Assembly: GCA_029565065.1 (NCBI GenBank)
Contig: JAKQOW010000043.1
Span: 18,472-82,471, forward strand
Direction: 5' to 3'
DNA from: Acidobacteriota bacterium
Lineage (GTDB): Bacteria > Acidobacteriota > JAAYUB01
Length of the DNA: 64,000 bases
Shown piece by piece: positions 8,271 to 16,545 of this stretch. Below the pieces are notes generated by a model. That model was not told the origin of the DNA, ran no database searches, and was given only the letters and a program-made list of their open reading frames with translations. Position numbers and translations under genes: made by a program. Every line of letters starts with the position of its first letter. Within the stretch, counting starts at the first letter, position 1.

Positions 8271-9698
8271 GTGAAACTACCTATGCGTTCTGTTTTCGGA
8301 TTACTCATGTTGGGCCTGTTCACCGCGTCGTTCTACGCGGCGGATGTCCAGCTGACCACGACGGTCTACCCGGAAAAACGAGAAGTGAAAGTGCCGTTCC
8401 AGGCCACCGACCGCGCTCCGGTTGCTGAAGTCAAGGCCAAGGTCAAAGGCGCGGCCGGCCAGATCACGGTCGAGATGGAGTACAAAAACCTGGTCCCCGC
8501 CATCCTGTTCGGCGGCGACATCACCACTTACGTCGTCTGGGCGATAACCCCCGCCGGCGAGGTGGAGAATCTCGGCCAGGTGGCCACTTCCGACAAGAAC
8601 GGCAGCAGCCGGTTCGCCACGGCGAAGAAAGATTTCGCCCTGGTCATCACCGCCGAACCGCTCGCCCCGGTCAGCAATCCGTCCGACATCCTGATCTTCT
8701 ACTCCGGCGCCCCCGCCCCGAAGGATGCCAAGAGCCGCACGTTCGCCTTCGCCGGCTTGGTGGACAAGTCTGAACTCTTCACCTGCAAAAACAAATCCAT
8801 CCGCGGCATGAGCTATTCCAACACGACTCCGGTGACACTGCTACAGGCCCAAAAGGCCGTGGAACTCGCAGAGCGGTTCAAGACGGACCTGGTCCTACCC
8901 GAGGCCGTCAAGTCGGCCAAGAGCGCCCTGGCCCAGGCGACCAACCTGCTGACCGAAAAGGGCGCGGGCAACAAGGCCGGTCAGGACAGCGCGCGGCGTG
9001 CCGTCGAGTTCGCCAGCCAGGCGCTGAAGGAGCATTTCCGCATCGTCGAGGAGAAAGCCGCCGCCGCGCTCGAAGCCAAGCGCCAAGCGGAAAAGGCCGC
9101 CCTGACGCAGCAGGCCACCGACGCTGACACCGCCCGCCGGAAAACCGAGGTGTCGCTGCAACAGTCCGAAACCGCCCGGAAGCAGGCCGAGGAAGCCCAG
9201 CGACGGGCGGAAGCGTCCATCGCCGAGTCCAAGCGCGAGCTGGCCAAGCTGGACCAGGAACGGGCCCGGCTCAAGGCGGAGCGCGACGCCCTGGCCAACC
9301 GCCTGTCGGGCGCCCTGGCCATGGTTTCGGCCACGACAGAGACGGCCCGGGGCTACGTGGTCAGCCTGTCCGACATCACCTTCGACACGGGCAAGGCCAC
9401 CCTGAAGACCGACGCCAAATACTCGCTGGCCAAGCTGGCGGGAATTCTGACCCTTCTGCAGGAGATGACGCTGAGCGTCGAAGGGCATACCGATTCCACC
9501 GGCTCCGCCGAAACCAACCAGAAGCTGTCGGCGGCCCGCGCCAATTCCGTCATGACCTTCCTGAAAGAGATGGGAGTGGCCGAGACGCGGATGACCGCCA
9601 AGGGCTTCGGCCCGGATCAGCCCGTCGCGCCGAACGACACCGCCGAAGGCCGGGCGCGCAACCGCCGCGTCGAGATCATTCTGCCCAAGACCCAGTGA
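8271..9698 (+). CDS. OmpA-family outer-membrane/peptidoglycan-binding protein with coiled coil
   Basis: 475 residues from a GTG start preceded by AGGAGG. The signal peptide MKLPMRSVFGLLMLGLFTAS is followed by a roughly 170-residue globular part rich in beta strands. Then comes a long charged helical region (about residues 195-345, heptad-like A/E/K/R/Q) and a C-terminal OmpA domain (about 360-475) with ITFDTGKATLK, EGHTDSTGS and the diaminopimelate-binding ARNRRVEI motif. Family members tether the envelope to peptidoglycan non-covalently. The N-terminal part does not look like the classical 8-strand OmpA barrel, so it may be periplasmic rather than a porin. A strong hairpin terminator follows. 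Confidence 0.85.
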   Translation: MKLPMRSVFGLLMLGLFTASFYAADVQLTTTVYPEKREVKVPFQATDRAPVAEVKAKVKGAAGQITVEMEYKNLVPAILFGGDITTYVVWAITPAGEVENLGQVATSDKNGSSRFATAKKDFALVITAEPLAPVSNPSDILIFYSGAPAPKDAKSRTFAFAGLVDKSELFTCKNKSIRGMSYSNTTPVTLLQAQKAVELAERFKTDLVLPEAVKSAKSALAQATNLLTEKGAGNKAGQDSARRAVEFASQALKEHFRIVEEKAAAALEAKRQAEKAALTQQATDADTARRKTEVSLQQSETARKQAEEAQRRAEASIAESKRELAKLDQERARLKAERDALANRLSGALAMVSATTETARGYVVSLSDITFDTGKATLKTDAKYSLAKLAGILTLLQEMTLSVEGHTDSTGSAETNQKLSAARANSVMTFLKEMGVAETRMTAKGFGPDQPVAPNDTAEGRARNRRVEIILPKTQ

Positions 9699-9710
9699 CA
9701 TTGTCCGCCG

Positions 9711-9742
9711 GCGGCGGCGCCCGGAACGCCGGGCGTCGCCGC
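9711..9742. terminator. bidirectional hairpin between convergent genes
   Basis: A 14-bp stem (GCGGCGGCGCCCGG pairing with CCGGGCGTCGCCGC, one G.T) with loop AACG sits between the 3' ends of the plus-strand OmpA gene and the minus-strand gene ending at 9783. It has no T tract, but its strength and position fit a shared terminator. Confidence 0.6.
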
Positions 9743-9782
9743 ACGGTTCACACTCGCGCTATGCTCAGGGTCGAACGAACGG

Positions 9783-9968
9783 TCAGCGTCCGCCCTTCCT
9801 CTTTTTCTTACCCTTGCCCGTCTCCTCCCCGGCCTCCGGCTTCACGTCTTCCGGCTGGGGCGGCGGTTCGGGCGGCGGCGCGTTCTTCTGGCTGCGCAGC
9901 GCCAGGTATATGATGCCGCCGAAAAAGCAGGCGGCCAGAATCAACACCACGATCACATCCGGCTTCAT
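9783..9968 (-). CDS. small single-pass membrane protein
   Basis: A 61-residue protein with one hydrophobic helix (about residues 4-24, VIVVLILAACFFGGIIYLAL), a proline/glutamate-rich linker and a strongly basic tail (GKGKKKRKGGR). The AAGGAGT ribosome-binding site before the start is excellent and is the main reason to accept such a short gene. A positively charged C-terminus predicts a cytoplasmic tail. I recognise no family. It reads away from the next small gene at 10120-10521 in the same direction, with about 150 bp between them. Confidence 0.6.
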   Translation of the reverse strand: MKPDVIVVLILAACFFGGIIYLALRSQKNAPPPEPPPQPEDVKPEAGEETGKGKKKRKGGR

Positions 9969-10119
9969 ACTGACTCCTTGACTGGATGCCCGGTCGCCGG
10001 CGCCTTTGCCGCGCCAGCGGCGCGATACTCGGCGTCCCGCGTCCCGGGTTCATGGAACAGGTCAATCGAGGGAAGCGGCCATCCGCGCCGGCCGGCTGTG
10101 AGCAGCGCCGGCGGGGCGG

Positions 10120-10521
10120 TCAGGAGTTAGCGGGGGCGGGCGGCGCCCGGCGGAGCGGCAGCAGCCGGACACCTGCAGCCGCGATGCCGGCGGCGTCGCA
10201 CCAGATGCCGGCGGTGCCGTCATCGACCGGCGGTGCCACGCTGACGATCGTCGGGATGAGTCCCGCCGCGCGACAATCGAAGCCGTCGGGGGCCGGCGGG
10301 GCCGGCAGAAGCCGCAGCGGCTTGCGGGCCGGCGCGCGCGGCGGCTCTTCGCCGTCGCCGCGCGGATGGTCCACCTGGGTGAAATCCAATCCGGATCCGG
10401 GAGCTGCCTCGGCGGACAGCACCACCCGGAGTACAGGAACTAGGAGCTGCAGGATCAGGGCGGACAGAATCAGCCCGTAGAGAATGCGGTGGGGTTTTGC
10501 TGTCTGGCCGCGCGGCGTCAT
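10120..10521 (-). CDS. hypothetical proline-rich membrane protein
   Basis: A 133-residue frame with codon usage like the neighbours (mostly G or C at third positions). There is one transmembrane helix (about residues 13-36, ILYGLILSALILQLLVPVLR) followed by a proline/arginine-rich extracytoplasmic segment. The start at 10521 is chosen because it puts a basic stretch just before the helix; an upstream in-frame start at 10599 exists. No good ribosome-binding site is seen, which lowers confidence. No family recognised. Confidence 0.45.
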   Translation of the reverse strand: MTPRGQTAKPHRILYGLILSALILQLLVPVLRVVLSAEAAPGSGLDFTQVDHPRGDGEEPPRAPARKPLRLLPAPPAPDGFDCRAAGLIPTIVSVAPPVDDGTAGIWCDAAGIAAAGVRLLPLRRAPPAPANS

Positions 10522-10650
10522 GCTATCCGTCCGGACCGTCCCGGTTTTTAAAGTGCCTTTCTGCATTTGGAGTATAGTCGCACCGTCCCCGCGAGTCAAC
10601 GCGGATGCAGCGGCGCTGGTCCGCGGGTGTCGACTCGCCTCCCTATCCGG

Positions 10651-10679
10651 TTGTCAAACGGCCGCCGAGTCGTTATAAT
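10651..10679 (+). promoter_or_regulatory. strong sigma70 promoter of the C1 peptidase gene
   Basis: TTGTCA (10651-10656), a 17-bp spacer and a perfect TATAAT (10674-10679) lie 31 bp before the ATG at 10710. This is one of the best housekeeping-type promoters in the window. Confidence 0.8.
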
Positions 10680-10709
10680 TTCTCGATATCTTACGGGGGA
10701 AGGATCATC

Positions 10710-12758
10710 ATGCATACCCGACTCTTGACCATCTGCAGCATCCTGCTCGTCGCAGCGGTCGTCGTAGCGCCCGTTTTCGGCCAGGTTCGGCCCGACGACC
10801 GGCGGGCGCTGCTGGAACGGCTTCGCCGGGAGATCGCCGCGCATGGCTACACCTTCACGGTCGGGGACAACCCCGCACTGGACCTGCCGCTGGAGGCGCT
10901 GTGCGGCACGCGCCCCCACGATCCCAACTGGAGCCTTGAGGGCGCCGACGCCATCGATGCCAAGCGGGCCCTGCCGGCCCATTTTGACTGGCGCGAAGCC
11001 GGCGGTCTGCCGCCGGTGCGCAACCAGGGCAGCTGCGGCAGCTGCTGGGCGTTCGCCGCCGTCGGCGTCATGGAATGCCAGATCCTCCTGGTGGACGGCG
11101 AGGTGGTCAACCTGTCCGAACAACAGCTGGTGGACTGCAACCGCGGCGGCCCGTTCAGCAACAGCGGCTGCAACGGCGGCTTCACCTCCAACGCGATGTT
11201 CTACCTCGCCTCCCAGGGCGTCACTTTCGAGGCCTGGTACCCGTACAAGCAGATGGACTTCCCCTACGGCGTGTGCATCGGCGACGCCGTCTCCAAGTCC
11301 TACAAGCCGGCGCGCCGCGGCGGCGTCGCCAACGAAGTGGAGGCGATCAAACAGGCGATTTACGACCACGGGCCGGTCGCCTGCTCCGTCGCCGTGGACG
11401 ATCTGTTCCAGGCGTACACCGGCGGCATCTACAACGGCCCCGGCGCCGTCTACACCAACCACGCCGTGCTCCTGGTGGGCTGGGACGACAACAACGGTGA
11501 CGGCTACTGGATCATGCGCAACAGCTGGGGTACCAGTTGGGGCCTGGACGGTTACATGCACATCCGCTGGGGCGCCGCGCAGATCGGCAGCGACTGCGTC
11601 TGGGCCGAGACGGATCCCGCCGCCGCGCCGGCCCTCGTCCAGAGCGCGGTCGTTGTGGACCCCGCCGGCAACGGCGTGCTCGACCCGGGTGAAACCGCCA
11701 CCGTCCGCCTCACCGTGCACAACCACGGCACCGCGGCTGCGGGCATTTCCGTCGGCCTGGCGTCCGCCGACCCGCTCGTGACGGTGACCCAACCGGCGGA
11801 CACGCTCCCGGACCTAGCCAATGGCGCCGAAGCGGATGCCGAGTTCACCGTCACCGCCAGTCCGGATGCGCCCAAAGCCCACCGGCTGGAGTTCGCGCTG
11901 AATTTCGCCGGCAACGGCTTCGCGGCCAACGGCCGGTTCTGGCACCGCCTGCGTCGGCCCCAGGCCCTCGTCATCGATCTGGACGGCAACGCCAACAGCG
12001 GACCGGTGGTGCTGGCCGCCCTCCTCGCCAACGGTGTCGACGCCGTCCGCTTCACCGAGTACGACTTGTCCGAGCTGGACGGGATTCCCGTGCTGTTCGT
12101 CTGTCTGGGCGTGTCACCCCATGATCACATCTTGTCCACCCTGGATGGCGTCTATCTCCGTCGCGCCCTGGCCTGGGGTCAGAACATGTACCTCGAAGGC
12201 GGCGACGTTTGGTCCGTGTCGCCGGCAAATCAGATCCTCCAGCCCTGGTTCAACGTCACTTGCGTCAGCAGCGGCAACGCGCCCCTGACCGCGGTGACGG
12301 GCGCCGCCGGGACGCCGTACGCCGGGCTCGACCTGGCGTATGTCGGTGATAACGAAAATATCGACCAGATCGTCCCCGCATCGGACGGCTGGCAAATCCT
12401 GCAGAACGCGCCCTCCGCCTTCGGCTGCGGCGTCGCTACCACCGGCCACAACTACTGGGGCACCTGGTACCCGTTCAAGGCGATCGCCGCCTCGTTCGAA
12501 TTCGGCGGATTGGCCGAGGGGAGCGGCGCCAATTCCCGGCTGGATCTGATGCGGAGGATGGCGGAGTATCTCATGCCGCCCAAGCCGGGCGATCTGAACC
12601 TCAACGGCGCCTTCGACGCTGAGGATATCACATTGCTCGCCCACTGCGTGGCCGGCAATCTGCTGCTCCCCGAGGACGCCGATCCCGATTACGACGGCGA
12701 CGGGCGGGCCGGCGCGACCGATCTGCTGCAGCTGATCCTGGATATAACAGACTACTGA
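10710..12758 (+). CDS. secreted papain-family (C1) cysteine protease with dockerin-like C-terminus
   Basis: 682 residues from ATG 10710 (GGGGGAAGGA upstream). A signal peptide ends near VVAPVFGQ. The mature C1A domain shows the oxyanion Gln and nucleophile in NQGSCGSCWAFA (Cys at about 112), the catalytic His in TNHAVLLVGW (about 251) and Asn in MRNSWGTSWG (about 271). The region after about 310 looks like a CARDB-type beta domain (NGVLDPGETATVRLTVHNHG), then a second globular part. The last 55 residues, starting PGDLNLNGAFDAEDITLL and ending with a DYDGDGRAGATDLLQL repeat, form a dockerin type I-like pair of Ca-binding loops. It likely degrades extracellular protein; the dockerin-like tail suggests docking to a cohesin partner, but none is in the window. 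Confidence 0.88.
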   Translation: MHTRLLTICSILLVAAVVVAPVFGQVRPDDRRALLERLRREIAAHGYTFTVGDNPALDLPLEALCGTRPHDPNWSLEGADAIDAKRALPAHFDWREAGGLPPVRNQGSCGSCWAFAAVGVMECQILLVDGEVVNLSEQQLVDCNRGGPFSNSGCNGGFTSNAMFYLASQGVTFEAWYPYKQMDFPYGVCIGDAVSKSYKPARRGGVANEVEAIKQAIYDHGPVACSVAVDDLFQAYTGGIYNGPGAVYTNHAVLLVGWDDNNGDGYWIMRNSWGTSWGLDGYMHIRWGAAQIGSDCVWAETDPAAAPALVQSAVVVDPAGNGVLDPGETATVRLTVHNHGTAAAGISVGLASADPLVTVTQPADTLPDLANGAEADAEFTVTASPDAPKAHRLEFALNFAGNGFAANGRFWHRLRRPQALVIDLDGNANSGPVVLAALLANGVDAVRFTEYDLSELDGIPVLFVCLGVSPHDHILSTLDGVYLRRALAWGQNMYLEGGDVWSVSPANQILQPWFNVTCVSSGNAPLTAVTGAAGTPYAGLDLAYVGDNENIDQIVPASDGWQILQNAPSAFGCGVATTGHNYWGTWYPFKAIAASFEFGGLAEGSGANSRLDLMRRMAEYLMPPKPGDLNLNGAFDAEDITLLAHCVAGNLLLPEDADPDYDGDGRAGATDLLQLILDITDY

Positions 12759-12791
12759 GCCGTTCTCCCCCCATCGAGCATTCGACAGCGG

Positions 12792-12815
12792 TGCGGCCGC
12801 CCTGAGGCGGCCGCA
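12792..12815. terminator. bidirectional hairpin between convergent genes
   Basis: A perfect 10-bp stem TGCGGCCGCC/GGCGGCCGCA with loop CTGA lies between the stop codons of the C1 protease (+) and the amidinotransferase (-). No T tract. Confidence 0.6.
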
Positions 12816-12817
12816 TG

Positions 12818-13792
12818 TCACATCCTCGAGCCACCCCGCGGGATTTCCGGCAGCAGCCGTTCCAGAATGCCCGTCAGGCAGCCGATGGCGCCGGCCGCCT
12901 TCGCCAGTTCGTCCACCTGCGTGGTCAGGCACTCGATCCCCGCCCGCTCCAGAAACGCTTGGATGACCGGATTGCCGTCCGGCATGAGGATCCGCCGCGG
13001 CCCCAGCGTCACGAAGTTCAGCGCCCGGCCATCGTCCAGCTCCGGGCCCGGCGGCGGCTCCAGCAGGGTGACCTCCCGCGCGCGCAGCGCCGCGGCAGCC
13101 GCCGGCGGCACCGCGCCCGGCCAGCCGACGGCGAGGTCGTGGTCCACGAGCCGCAGGAGTCCCATGAGATGCATGGACCGGGGCGGCAGCGGCGCCCGGA
13201 TCACCGCGACCCCCATCTCTGCCAGCATCGATGCCACCTGGACGGCTCCGGCGGCATTGGTTCGCCCTCCAGTGGCGAGCAGCACGGTGCCGGGGTCCAG
13301 CCACATGGCGTCCGCCCCCTCGAATGTCCCGCCGCCGCGGATGGTGCGCAGGACCGGCACCCCCAACTCCGCCAGCCGCCGGGCCACGAGGCGCTCTTCA
13401 CCCGCCCGGACTGTCGAAGCCGGCCGCCCGAGGATCGCGCCCTCCGGGGTCATGAACAGCAGATCGGCGACGAACATCAGGTTGGGTGGCACCGCACCGG
13501 TCGGCGCCACGAGCTGGACCGCCACCCCCGCGGCGCGGAAAGCCGCGACCAGGCGGTCGTGCTGCGCCCGTGCCCGTGCCGGATCCGGCTGCGCCAGCAT
13601 CTGGACGGCCAGCGGTTCCGCCAGCTCCTCGATCTCGGCGCCCGGCCGGTGCAGCAGCACGGTGCGCAGGAGATGCCACTCGGTGGCCACCCCGCACGCC
13701 GACCAGATCCGGCCGATCTCCGCCCGGTGGGAATCCCCACGCGGTGACCAACCCGTCCCTCCGTACGCCGACGTCCCGTACCGCTCGTTCAT
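12818..13792 (-). CDS. amidinotransferase / dimethylarginine dimethylaminohydrolase-like protein
   Basis: 324 residues. The pentein-fold (guanidine-modifying) signature is visible: NLMFVADLLFMT (N-terminal Asp motif), GGGTFEGADAMWL (the substrate-binding GGxFxGAD block), RSMHLMGLLRLVD (catalytic His), and a C-terminal ECLTTQVDELAKAAGAIGCLTGIL with the likely nucleophile Cys. Relatives are DDAH, arginine deiminase and ornithine/arginine rearrangement enzymes; the exact substrate cannot be assigned. The start at 13792 is preferred over an upstream frame opening at 13828 because AGGAGT lies 7 bp before it. It is divergent from the HD-GYP regulator. Confidence 0.75.
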   Translation of the reverse strand: MNERYGTSAYGGTGWSPRGDSHRAEIGRIWSACGVATEWHLLRTVLLHRPGAEIEELAEPLAVQMLAQPDPARARAQHDRLVAAFRAAGVAVQLVAPTGAVPPNLMFVADLLFMTPEGAILGRPASTVRAGEERLVARRLAELGVPVLRTIRGGGTFEGADAMWLDPGTVLLATGGRTNAAGAVQVASMLAEMGVAVIRAPLPPRSMHLMGLLRLVDHDLAVGWPGAVPPAAAAALRAREVTLLEPPPGPELDDGRALNFVTLGPRRILMPDGNPVIQAFLERAGIECLTTQVDELAKAAGAIGCLTGILERLLPEIPRGGSRM

Positions 13793-13822
13793 AGACACCA
13801 CTCCTGCCGCGGTGTGATCCGT

Positions 13823-13851
13823 TTGCATTCACCCGATCCTCATTGTAATAT
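13823..13851 (+). promoter_or_regulatory. probable promoter of the GAF/HD-GYP gene
   Basis: TTGCAT (13823-13828), a 17-bp spacer and TAATAT (13846-13851) lie in an AT-rich island between divergent genes, about 57 bp before the ATG at 13908. Confidence 0.45.
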
Positions 13852-13907
13852 ACTCTCGAATACCCGAACGTCCGCAGCACCCGGTTGACCATCAGGAGTT
13901 CACGCCG

Positions 13908-15503
13908 ATGAGCCAGCCTCCCACCACCGACCGCCAGGAGTCCACCGGTTCGGGCGGCGGCGATTTCCAGGCCCGGATGAACCGGCTGATCGAGATCTCC
14001 ATCGCCTTGTCGGCAGAGCGCAAACTCGACGTCCTGCTGGAGCGGATTCTGACCTCGACCCGGGAGATCACCGGCGCCGACGCCGGCACGCTGTATCGGC
14101 TGCAGGACGGCCGACTCCATTTCGAGGTGATCCAGAACGCGACGCTGGGCATCGCCACCGGCGGCACCACTGGCGAAAAAACCCGACTGGAGCCGGTGAA
14201 ACTCGACAAGGCCAACGTCTGCGCCTACGCCGCCATCCTGGGCCGGACCGTCGCCATCGCCGACGTGTACGAATCCCGCGAGTTCGACTTCTCCGGCCCC
14301 CGCCACTACGATCGGGTGACGGGCTACCGTTCAAGGTCCATGCTGGTGGTGCCCATGAAGAACCACGCCGGGACCGTGACCGGGGTGCTGCAGCTCCTCA
14401 ACGCCGTCGACCCGGCCACCGGCGCCGTGGTGCCGTTCCGCACCGACGACACCGCCATCATCGAGGCGCTGGCCTCCCAGGCGGCGGTGGCCATCGACAA
14501 CGTCACCCTGATCCAGGAGACGAAGGACCTGTTCGAGGCGGTCATCCGGGTGATGGCCGCCGCCGTGGACGCCAAGTCCCATTACACCGGCAACCACATC
14601 CAGCGGGTGGCCATCCTCAACTCCATGCTGGCCCAGGTGGTCCACGACACCGCCGAGGGGCCCCTGGCCGAAGTCCGGTTCTCCGAGCCGGAGATGGAGG
14701 CGATCCGGATCGCCGGCTGGTTGCACGACATCGGCAAGATCACCACGCCGGTCTGGATCATGGACAAGGCGACGAAGCTGGAGACGCTGATGGACCGGCT
14801 GGAGTTGGTGGAGCTGCGCTTCCGGCTGATCCGGGAACTGCTTCGCCGCCAGGCCGGGGCGCCGTTGGAGCCGGCTGGAAACATCGAGCTGGCGGCGCGG
14901 CTCGCCGAGCTCGACGGAGCTCTCGAAGCCGTCCGCAGCGCCAACGTCCCGGCGGAAAACGCCGACCCGGCGCTCTTGGCCCGCGTCCAGGCGATCAGCC
15001 GGCGGACCTACCTCGACGACGGCGTCGAGCGCCCCTACCTGACCCCCGACGAGACAGAGAATCTGACCATCCGCCGCGGCACCCTCACCGAGGACCAGCG
15101 CCGCATCATGCAGACCCACGTCGAGTGGACCAATCGATTGCTGAGCCACATCCCCTTCAAGGGCCACCTGGCCGACGTGCCGGTGTTCGCCGGCCAGCAC
15201 CATGAGCGGCTCAACGGCCGTGGCTACCCGGACGGCGCCGGGCGGGACCGGATCCCCATCCAGTCCCGCATCCTGGCCATCGCCGATTTCTACGAAGCGC
15301 TCAGCGCCAAGGATCGCCCCTACCGCCGGCCCATGTCCAAAGAGGAGATCATCGCCATCATGCGCGAGTCGGCGGCGCGCGACGAGATCGACGGCGATGT
15401 GCTCGAGGTGATGATCCGGAGCGATTTGATCGACGCGTTCGAGGCCCTGTTCGAAGACCTCCGGCAGGAGGGTCTCTCCGCCTACACGACGCCCCCGCGG
15501 TGA
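13908..15503 (+). CDS. GAF-domain HD-GYP response protein (probable c-di-GMP phosphodiesterase)
   Basis: 531 residues. The GAF domain (about 25-200) senses a small ligand or redox/light cue. The HD-GYP domain (about 205-520) carries GNHIQRVAI, the metal-binding GWLHDIGKI, and GQHHERLNGRGYPDG, the defining GYP motif. HD-GYP proteins hydrolyse cyclic di-GMP and steer biofilm, motility and secretion. An extra stretch of roughly 90-100 residues, partly helical, lies between the HD and GYP segments (about residues 288-395), longer than in typical HD-GYP domains. No receiver domain is present, so input is through GAF. Confidence 0.88.
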   Translation: MSQPPTTDRQESTGSGGGDFQARMNRLIEISIALSAERKLDVLLERILTSTREITGADAGTLYRLQDGRLHFEVIQNATLGIATGGTTGEKTRLEPVKLDKANVCAYAAILGRTVAIADVYESREFDFSGPRHYDRVTGYRSRSMLVVPMKNHAGTVTGVLQLLNAVDPATGAVVPFRTDDTAIIEALASQAAVAIDNVTLIQETKDLFEAVIRVMAAAVDAKSHYTGNHIQRVAILNSMLAQVVHDTAEGPLAEVRFSEPEMEAIRIAGWLHDIGKITTPVWIMDKATKLETLMDRLELVELRFRLIRELLRRQAGAPLEPAGNIELAARLAELDGALEAVRSANVPAENADPALLARVQAISRRTYLDDGVERPYLTPDETENLTIRRGTLTEDQRRIMQTHVEWTNRLLSHIPFKGHLADVPVFAGQHHERLNGRGYPDGAGRDRIPIQSRILAIADFYEALSAKDRPYRRPMSKEEIIAIMRESAARDEIDGDVLEVMIRSDLIDAFEALFEDLRQEGLSAYTTPPR

Positions 15504-15555
15504 CGCAGCCGGTGCCGCGCGCCACCCCTCCCCTGGCGATTCGAGCGACGCCGGA

Positions 15556-16545
15556 TCAATTGAACGGACGTGTGGAGGTCATGAGGTCGCCGACGTTGGC
15601 GGCGTCAAAAAACCCCTTGAAGTCCCCGAACCGCTCGATGTATTCGGTGATCTCGAGATTGTACGGCGAGGGGGCGGTGAAAATTTGATAGAGGCCACGC
15701 GCGGGGCTGCCGATGATCTCGGGAGTGGTGAAGCCGAGGCCTCGCCCCCGCTGCCCCGCCACGGTGGGCAGGATGCCGGGGGTGTAATAGGCGGTGTGGT
15801 GCACCCGCGGCCCGTACTTGGCCGCATACTTCGCCACCACCGATTCCGGGTCCCAGCCGTAGGAGATGACGATGGCCGGCTTGCGGTCGCCGAGGCGGTA
15901 GACGGTGGTCTCCGCTTTCTCCCCGTGGACGGTGTAGCACTCGCTGTAGCGGTACGGAGTCAGGCGCATGATCCACTCGGCGGCGGCCCGGATGCCGTCC
16001 GCCCGGATGCGGTAGGCGATGTGGTCCACTTCCCCCACCGTGTGCGCCGGAACCGGCTCGGCCACCGCCGGCGGCTCTAGCGGCTCGAAGTCGGCACCGG
16101 TGAACCAGTCGTAGCCCGCGCTGTCGGTGTAGGCGAACCGGTCGTCCAGGCCCGGGATTGGATCGGTGACGATCCCCATGTCCGTCCGCCGGCTGGCCAC
16201 GCCCGAACCGGCCAGCGTGCGCTCCGCCGCGGCCAGGTCGGCGCAGCGGAAGGCCAGGCCGGCCAGGCGGGGGAAGCCGGACAGGGGCCCGGGCTGCTCC
16301 TCGACCACGATCCCGACGGCTGCCCCGGCCAGCCGCAGCACGTGATGGCGGCGGCCCGTGGCCCGGTGACGGAAACTCCCCGCCGGCCGGAAGTTGGTCA
16401 GCGTAGCGTATTCGGCGACCAGCGGCGCGGCTTGCCCTTCACCCACGACGTACCGCAGATGGTGGATGCCGTCCACAATGCCGTCGAGCGGCGACGGCCC
16501 CAGTCGCGCCCGCAGATTTTCCAGGTCGCTGCGCACGCTGATCAT
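15556..16545 (-). CDS. 4-hydroxyphenylpyruvate dioxygenase-like VOC protein
   Basis: 329 residues with two VOC half-barrels. Candidate Fe(II) ligands match HPPD layout: His in VDHIAYRI, His in VHHTAYYT, and Glu in YNLEITEYIERFG. The C-terminal FGDFKGFFDAANVGD parallels the HPPD end motif GNFKALFEAIE. HPPD converts 4-hydroxyphenylpyruvate to homogentisate in tyrosine breakdown; relatives act on other alpha-keto acids. Its start overlaps the stop of the upstream AGCS transporter gene by 4 bp, so the two are translated together, which suggests uptake plus catabolism of an amino acid. Substrate specificity is not certain from sequence. Confidence 0.75.
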   Translation of the reverse strand: MISVRSDLENLRARLGPSPLDGIVDGIHHLRYVVGEGQAAPLVAEYATLTNFRPAGSFRHRATGRRHHVLRLAGAAVGIVVEEQPGPLSGFPRLAGLAFRCADLAAAERTLAGSGVASRRTDMGIVTDPIPGLDDRFAYTDSAGYDWFTGADFEPLEPPAVAEPVPAHTVGEVDHIAYRIRADGIRAAAEWIMRLTPYRYSECYTVHGEKAETTVYRLGDRKPAIVISYGWDPESVVAKYAAKYGPRVHHTAYYTPGILPTVAGQRGRGLGFTTPEIIGSPARGLYQIFTAPSPYNLEITEYIERFGDFKGFFDAANVGDLMTSTRPFN

